Of a DNA stretch of 64,000 bases, positions 59,250 through 64,000 are shown piece after piece. Location: the NCBI GenBank assembly GCA_046727735.1, contig JBKPDF010000017.1, positions 62,001-126,000 on the forward strand, written 5' to 3'. Each line of letters starts with the position of its first letter. The stretch's first letter is position 1. The notes beneath the pieces were generated by a model. It was not told the DNA's origin and searched no databases. It saw only the letters and a list, made by a program, of their open reading frames with translations. The position numbers were made by a program, and so were the translations under genes. The stretch comes from AP-16 sp046727735. GTDB lineage: Bacteria > Pseudomonadota > Alphaproteobacteria > Rhizobiales > Xanthobacteraceae.

Positions 59250-60525
59250 AAGCGGCAAAACCCGGCTCGCGGTCCGCGAGCGCCACGACTTTGCGCATGA
59301 GATTCGGCAGCGCCTCCTCGGAGAGACGGTCGAGCGCAACGAAACGCATGTCGACGGGCGGCGGCGTGCCGGAAGCGAGCCGCGTCGCATAGACCACGAG
59401 CTCCAGCGGGAAGTGGGTGAACGTGTGTGTCACGACGCCGGGGATTCGCCGCCAGCGAGCGATCACCGGCGCAGCTGCGCATGCGCTGGCTTCGTCGAAC
59501 TGCGTGGTCCAGTCCGTTGTCGGCAACTCGGTCATGCCTCCGAGCAAGCCCCGCGGCGGGCGCGAGCGCACCAGCAAAGCGGGATCGTCTCGCAGCACCA
59601 CGAATGCTGCTCCGCGCCGCAGTTTGCCGGCCGGCTTTGGCCGGCGTCGCGGAAAGTCATCGGGATCGCCCGCTGCGCGGGCGCCACAAGCGGACAGCCA
59701 TGGGCAGACCGCGCAAGCCGGCCCGATCGGCGTGCAGATCGTCGCGCCGAGATCCATCATGGCCTGGGCAAAATCGCCGGCGCGCCGTTGTGGGGTGAGC
59801 GCCTCCGCCAGTTGCCGAACCTCGGGCTTCGCTTCGGGCAGCACGGTTTCGACCCGGTAGAGGCGCGCGACCACCCGCTCGACATTGCCGTCGACGGGGC
59901 TCGTGCGGCGCCCGAACGCGATCGCAGCGATCGCCGCGGCCGTATAGCGGCCGATGCCAGGCAGTGTTCGCAGCTCGCGCTCTTCGCCCGGAAATGCACC
60001 GCCGCAACGCTCGACCACGGCGCGGGCGCATGCGTGAAGGTTTCGGGCGCGGGCGTAATAGCCGAGCCCGGCCCAGACCTTGAGCACTTCGTCGAGCGGC
60101 GCCGCCGCAAGCGCGTGAACGTCGGGCCAGCGTGCCAGGAATTTTCCGTAATAGGGCAGCACCGCGCTGACGCGCGTCTGCTGCAACATGATCTCCGACA
60201 GCCAGACCCGATAGGGGTCCGCGCGTTCGCCGGGTGCCGCCCGCCAGGGCAGCTTGCGGCGATGCCGGTCGTACCAGGCGAGCAGGGTTTTCGGATCGGG
60301 AGCCTTCGGCGGAGGCGATTTGCCCGAGGCAGACGCAGCCGGTCCCCTCCCCCCTTGTGGGGGAGGGCTAGGGAGGGGGGTATGCTTGCGGTCTGAGCGA
60401 GCAACACCCCCCTCCCGACGTCGCTCCGCGACGCCGACCTCCCCCTCAAGGGGGGAGGTGATCGGTGTAGGTGGGGCGCTCGTGCGCGTGCGCTTTCGGG
60501 GCTTGCGCTCGCCTGTTAGGGTCAT
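59194..60525 (-). CDS. mutY: A/G-specific adenine glycosylase, with repeat-encoded N-terminal insert
   Basis: Removes adenine mispaired with 8-oxoguanine, about 443 aa. The HhH motif LPGIGRYTAAAIAAIAFG is near 195, with the catalytic Asp in PVDGNVERV. The iron-sulfur cluster motif is CTPIGPACAVCPWLSAC (C-x6-C-x2-C-x5-C), and a Nudix-like C-terminal domain follows. LLAWYDRHRRKLPWR normally lies 10-25 residues from the start; here about 80 residues precede it, of which 39 (including SPLEGEVGVAERRREGG) are encoded by a family B palindrome read in frame. The last 56 bp overlap ccrM. It is divergent from the DUF721 gene, 26 bp apart. Confidence 0.95.
   Translation of the reverse strand: MTLTGERKPRKRTRTSAPPTPITSPLEGEVGVAERRREGGVARSDRKHTPLPSPPPQGGRGPAASASGKSPPPKAPDPKTLLAWYDRHRRKLPWRAAPGERADPYRVWLSEIMLQQTRVSAVLPYYGKFLARWPDVHALAAAPLDEVLKVWAGLGYYARARNLHACARAVVERCGGAFPGEERELRTLPGIGRYTAAAIAAIAFGRRTSPVDGNVERVVARLYRVETVLPEAKPEVRQLAEALTPQRRAGDFAQAMMDLGATICTPIGPACAVCPWLSACGARAAGDPDDFPRRRPKPAGKLRRGAAFVVLRDDPALLVRSRPPRGLLGGMTELPTTDWTTQFDEASACAAAPVIARWRRIPGVVTHTFTHFPLELVVYATRLASGTPPPVDMRFVALDRLSEEALPNLMRKVVALADREPGFAAFRTTPSRRAAGRAMRRSE
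60343..60459. repeat. Palindromic element, family B copy 4, inside mutY
   Basis: CCCTCCCCCCTTGTGGGGGA begins the element, a GACGTCGCTCCGCGACGCC hairpin lies at its centre, and CCTCCCCCTCAAGGGGGGAG ends it. Its 117 bp are an exact multiple of three with no stop in the mutY frame, so it adds 39 residues to the protein. Confidence 0.75.
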
Positions 60526-60551
60526 GCGTCGATCTGGCAGAGGCCTCGTCC

Positions 60552-61028
60552 GTGAACAAGTTCTTCCCGCAAGCGCGGCGGCTCGGCGATCTCGTCGGCC
60601 GCTGTCTTTCGCAGACACTGGCACGGCAAGGGTTCGCCTCAACCGAGCTCGTCACGCGCTGGGCCGAGATCGTCGGCCCGGAAATCGCCGCCCATGCCGA
60701 ACCGGTGAAAATCCAGTGGGCGCGCGGCGCCGCCGCGGAAGCGCCGGAGCCCGCCACCCTGGTGTTGCGCGTCGAAGGGCCGGTCGCGATCGAGATTCAG
60801 CATCTGTCGGGCCTGATCACTGAACGGGTCAACCGGTTTTTCGGCTGGCGCGCCGTCTCCCGTATCGCGCTCCGCCAGGCGCCGCTCGCATTCCGGGACG
60901 AGCGCAAGCGGTCCGCCGCGCCGAGCGCGGAGCGCACCGCTGCGATTGCGGCGACGTTGACCGACGTCGCCGATCCGGATCTGCGCGCGGCGCTGGCGCG
61001 GCTCGGTGCCGCGGTCAAGCGAACGTGA
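60552..61028 (+). CDS. DUF721/DciA-like protein
   Basis: A 158-aa protein of the DUF721 family, related to DciA, the replicative-helicase loading partner of most bacteria that lack DnaC. The GTG start gives NKFFPQARRLGDLVGRCL. The core LVTRWAEIVGPEIAAHAEPV and LVLRVEGPVAIEIQHLSGL fits a KH-like N-terminal domain, and the tail (about 110-158) is basic and probably disordered. AGAGG upstream supports the GTG. Its place between mutY and the dsbA-like gene is the usual rhizobial order. Confidence 0.88.
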   Translation: MNKFFPQARRLGDLVGRCLSQTLARQGFASTELVTRWAEIVGPEIAAHAEPVKIQWARGAAAEAPEPATLVLRVEGPVAIEIQHLSGLITERVNRFFGWRAVSRIALRQAPLAFRDERKRSAAPSAERTAAIAATLTDVADPDLRAALARLGAAVKRT

Positions 61029-61127
61029 GGCACCGCGCCCGCGCGGCACTCGCCCGGCTGCTTGCTTGCGCGCATGATTCGGGCTAGCGAGCGGCCCGGA
61101 AAACGTACCGTCTGAGGATTTCACCGC

Positions 61128-61769
61128 ATGATTACCCGCCGCTCATTCTGCGCGACCGGCCTTGCATTCCTGGCCGCCGGTTCGGCTCTCCCAGGCATCG
61201 CTCTGCCCGCGTTCGCACAAGCGCCCTCGAACGAGGAGCTGATGCAGCCGGGTCCGCTCGGCGAGCAGATCATGGGCAAGGCCGACGCTCCGGTGACTTT
61301 CATCGAATATGCTTCGATGACCTGCAGCCATTGTGCGAATTTCGCCGTCAAAGTCTTTCCCACGCTGAAGTCCAAATACATCGACGCCGGCAAGATCCGC
61401 TACATCATGCGGGAGTTCCCGCTCGACCCGCTGGCCGCCGCGGGCTTCATGCTGGCGCGCTGCGCCGGAGACAAATATTACGAGGTCATCGACGCCCTGT
61501 TTCAAACCCAGCAGAAATGGGCGTTCATCCGCGATCCGCTGCCACAGCTCTCGGCCGTCGCCAAACAGCTCGGCTTCACCCAGGAGAAATTTGACGAGTG
61601 CCTGGCGAATCAAAAGGTGCTCGACGGCATCGATTGGGTGCGCCAGCGCGGTGCCGAGAAGTTCGGGGTGAACTCGACGCCGACTTTTTTCATCAACGGC
61701 GACATCCATCGCGGCGAGATGAGTCTCGAGGAAACCGAGAAGGTGCTCCAGCCGTATCTCAAGTCCTGA
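61128..61769 (+). CDS. DsbA-like thiol:disulfide oxidoreductase
   Basis: Exported thioredoxin-fold protein of 213 aa. A signal peptide (Tat-like RRSFCATG followed by LAFLAAGSALPGIALPAFA) leads to the DsbA-type domain. The active site is CSHC in EYASMTCSHCANFA (about 64-77). The cis-Pro segment is VNSTPTFFING. Family members shuttle disulfides in the periplasm. It sits directly before smc, as in other Rhizobiales. Confidence 0.93.
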   Translation: MITRRSFCATGLAFLAAGSALPGIALPAFAQAPSNEELMQPGPLGEQIMGKADAPVTFIEYASMTCSHCANFAVKVFPTLKSKYIDAGKIRYIMREFPLDPLAAAGFMLARCAGDKYYEVIDALFQTQQKWAFIRDPLPQLSAVAKQLGFTQEKFDECLANQKVLDGIDWVRQRGAEKFGVNSTPTFFINGDIHRGEMSLEETEKVLQPYLKS

Positions 61770-62009
61770 CAACGGTTTTTCGCGCCGGCGGCGCCGCCCC
61801 GACAGGACCCCGCGGCGGCGCAAGTCGCTGATATTGCAATGCAAAAACTCAGGAAAACGCATCGCCCCAGTTGCACCGGCGGCATTCCTCGATTCATTCT
61901 CCGGTGCGATGCGGCACTTGCCCCTGATTCCCGACGCGCTCGAGGAGCGACGCGCCCGGCGGCGCACCGCCGTCGTGCCGATCGCGGCTGATCCGATCGA
62001 GGCCGGCCG

Positions 62010-64000
62010 ATGAAGCTCAGCAAGCTGCGCCTGATCGGATTCAAGTCGTTCGTCGAACCGACCGACGTGATGATCGAGCCGGGACTGACCGGCATCGTCG
62101 GGCCGAACGGCTGCGGCAAGTCCAATCTGGTCGAGGCGTTGCGCTGGGTGATGGGCGAAGCCTCGCACAAGGCGATGCGTGCCGCCGACATGGACGATGT
62201 GATCTTCGCCGGCAGCGCCAACCGGCCGCCGCGCAATACCGGCGAGGTGATGCTGTTCCTCGACAATTCCGCGCGCACCGCCCCGGCGCAATTCAACGAA
62301 CAGGATGCGCTCGAAGTGTCGCGGCGCATCGAGCGCGAATCCGGCTCGACCTATCGCATCAACGGCCGGGAAGTGCGCGCGCGCGACGTGCAGATCCTGT
62401 TCGCCGATGCCTCGACCGGCGCCCGTTCCCCGGCGCTCGTCCACCAGGGCCGGATCGGCGAGATCGTCCAGGCCAAGCCCGAGCAGCGCCGGCGCGTGCT
62501 CGAGGAAGCCGCCGGCGTCGCCGGCCTGCATGCGCGCCGCCACGAGGCGGAATTGCGGCTCAATGCCGCCGAGCAGAATCTGCATCGCCTCGACGATGTG
62601 ATCGCGCAGCTTTCGACCCAAATCGATGCGCTCAGGCGCCAAGCGCGCCAGGCGGTGCGCTATCGCGCGGTGTCGGCTGCGGTCCGCAAGGCCGAAGCGA
62701 TGCTCTGCCATCTGCGCTGGCTCGCGGCCAACGCCCAGGTCGCCGAGACGGCGCGCGCCAAGGATCTGAGCGTGCGGCTCGTCGCCGATGCGACCGGCGT
62801 ACAGGCGGAAGCGGCCCGGCAGCAGGCGTTGGCGGTCGTTTCGCTGCCGCCACTGCGGGAGGGCGAAGCGAAAGCCGCCGCAGCCCTGCAGCGGCTCAAC
62901 CTCGCGCGCGACGCGCTCGAACGCGAGGAGGCTCGCGCCAAGGAACGCATCGCCGAGCTCGATCTGCGCCTGCAGCAGCTGGCCGAAGCGCTCGAGCGCG
63001 AGCGCCGCCTCGCGCAGGATGCCGACGCGGCGCTGGCGCGCCTGTCGCGAGAGCACGCCGCGCTCGCAGCGGACGGCGCCTCGGCGGCGGAGCGGGAGCG
63101 CGCGGTGAGCGCGCGCGTCACCGAGGCGGAAACGACGCTCGCCGCTGCCGAGCAACGCTCGGCGGACGTCACGGCGGCGCTTGCGGATCTCGCCGCGCGC
63201 CGCAACCAACTGCAGCACTCGTTGCACGAGCATTCCGAACGGCTGGCGCGGCTCGAAGCCGAGATCGGCGAGGTCGAAGCCGATTTCCAAACACTGCAGC
63301 GCGAGAGCAGCGCCTCGAGCGCGCTCCACGAACTCGCCGCGGCCGCCGAGCGCGCGCAACGCGCGGTCGCCGAGGCGGAAGCGATCGCGCTGCGGGCGGA
63401 AGCAGCGCAATCGGCGGCGCGCCAGGGGTTCGACGCCGCCAAGGCCCCACTCGAGGCCGCCGAGCGACGCATGCAGCGGCTCGAGACCGAGACGCGCACG
63501 CTTGCCAAGCTGCTCGACGTCGAAGCGCAAAAACTCTGGCCTCCGGCGATCGATCTCGTGATGGTGGAGCATGGCTACGAGGCCGCGCTCGGCGCCGCGT
63601 TCGGCGACGATCTCGATCACCCGATCGAGCCCTCGGCCCCGATCCGCTGGGCGGGGTCGGCGGTCGACCCGGCCGACCCGGCGCTGCCGGCCGGCGCCGA
63701 GCCGTTGTCGCGCTACGTCGTGCCACCGGCCGAGCTTTCCCGCCGGCTTGCGCAGATCGGTGTCGTCGATCGCGCCGACGGGCGGCGCCTCGCCCGCGAG
63801 CTCAAGCCGGGACAGCGCCTCGTGTCGCGGGAGGGCGATCTATGGCGCTGGGACGGGTTTGCGGCCGCCGCGAATGCCCAGACGCCGGCCGCGCGGCGCC
63901 TCGCCCAGCGCAACCGGCTCGCCGAGCTCGAACGCGAATTGGCAGCCGCGCGCGCCGAAATCGGCGAGAAACGCGACGCCGCAACGCGCGCGCAAGCCGA
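62010..64000 (+). CDS. smc: Chromosome segregation protein SMC (5' part, runs off window)
   Basis: Structural-maintenance ATPase of the condensin complex, first 663 codons. The N-terminal head begins MKLSKLRLIGFKSFVEPTDV, and the Walker A motif is GPNGCGKSNLVEALRWVMGE (about 31-50). The Q-loop/arginine-finger region QGRIGEIVQAKPEQRR lies near 148. From about 175 the sequence is a long Ala/Glu/Arg/Leu-rich coiled coil. Around 510-600 a hinge-like segment appears (DLVMVEHGYEAALGAAFGDD). GAGG precedes the ATG at seven bases. ScpA/ScpB are not in the window. Confidence 0.95.
   Translation, partial: MKLSKLRLIGFKSFVEPTDVMIEPGLTGIVGPNGCGKSNLVEALRWVMGEASHKAMRAADMDDVIFAGSANRPPRNTGEVMLFLDNSARTAPAQFNEQDALEVSRRIERESGSTYRINGREVRARDVQILFADASTGARSPALVHQGRIGEIVQAKPEQRRRVLEEAAGVAGLHARRHEAELRLNAAEQNLHRLDDVIAQLSTQIDALRRQARQAVRYRAVSAAVRKAEAMLCHLRWLAANAQVAETARAKDLSVRLVADATGVQAEAARQQALAVVSLPPLREGEAKAAAALQRLNLARDALEREEARAKERIAELDLRLQQLAEALERERRLAQDADAALARLSREHAALAADGASAAERERAVSARVTEAETTLAAAEQRSADVTAALADLAARRNQLQHSLHEHSERLARLEAEIGEVEADFQTLQRESSASSALHELAAAAERAQRAVAEAEAIALRAEAAQSAARQGFDAAKAPLEAAERRMQRLETETRTLAKLLDVEAQKLWPPAIDLVMVEHGYEAALGAAFGDDLDHPIEPSAPIRWAGSAVDPADPALPAGAEPLSRYVVPPAELSRRLAQIGVVDRADGRRLARELKPGQRLVSREGDLWRWDGFAAAANAQTPAARRLAQRNRLAELERELAAARAEIGEKRDAATRAQA

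Overview
The window is GC-rich chromosomal DNA of an alphaproteobacterium, most likely a Hyphomicrobiales member near Bradyrhizobium, Rhodopseudomonas or Pseudolabrys. The support is a CcrM (GANTC) methyltransferase, the order ccrM - mutY - DUF721 - dsbA-like - smc, glyQ/glyS as separate subunits, DUF992 and DUF3096 proteins, Irr-type (ICE-like) iron boxes, and abundant palindromic intergenic elements. No tRNA, rRNA, integrase, transposase or CRISPR array was recognised.

Layout. 1-1502 is the 3' part of a prokaryotic Argonaute (MID-PIWI). It is broken by a -1 frameshift, has lost the PIWI catalytic aspartates and is visibly more AT-rich than its surroundings. Its 5' end and any partner gene lie outside the window. 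From 1595 the sequence becomes ordinary chromosome: SleB-type hydrolase, meaB GTPase, an RND efflux pump with its fusion protein, ppdK, DUF3096, glyS and glyQ, two small membrane proteins and an S49 peptidase. An iron-uptake cluster follows (beta-barrel protein, cupredoxin, FTR1 permease) behind paired ICE-like boxes. Next come trmN6-like, DUF2007, polyprenyl synthase, ispE, a TPR lipoprotein-type export protein, ETF-QO and a uracil-DNA glycosylase.

27-34 kb holds a 237-bp tandem array of palindromic repeats, a CaiB-type CoA transferase, a cytochrome c and a four-gene NMT1-type ABC importer. 34-37 kb holds leuD, leuC and an isocitrate-lyase-family lyase, packed as one operon. 37-42 kb holds a disrupted zinc-ribbon gene, a Crp-like regulator, a sulfite-oxidase-like molybdoenzyme and an overlapping metallopeptidase/ATP-grasp gene pair. 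42-50 kb holds an SDR with a CUT1-type sugar/polyol ABC importer, DUF992, an MHS-family transporter and a PhyH-like dioxygenase. 51-64 kb holds an NCS2 permease remnant fused against a GT39 gene, rnhB, a PA0069-type radical SAM gene divergent from a MarR-GNAT regulator, moaB, a YpfJ-type metallopeptidase, ccrM, mutY, a DciA-like gene, a DsbA-like oxidoreductase and the 5' part of smc.

The main oddities are the frameshifted, catalytically dead Argonaute at the left edge; at least four families of palindromic repeats, three copies of which add codons to real genes (glyQ C-terminus, an ABC permease N-terminus, mutY N-terminus); the peptidase/ATP-grasp cassette; the lyase-leuCD operon; and a single in-frame TGA at an expected zinc-ribbon cysteine.
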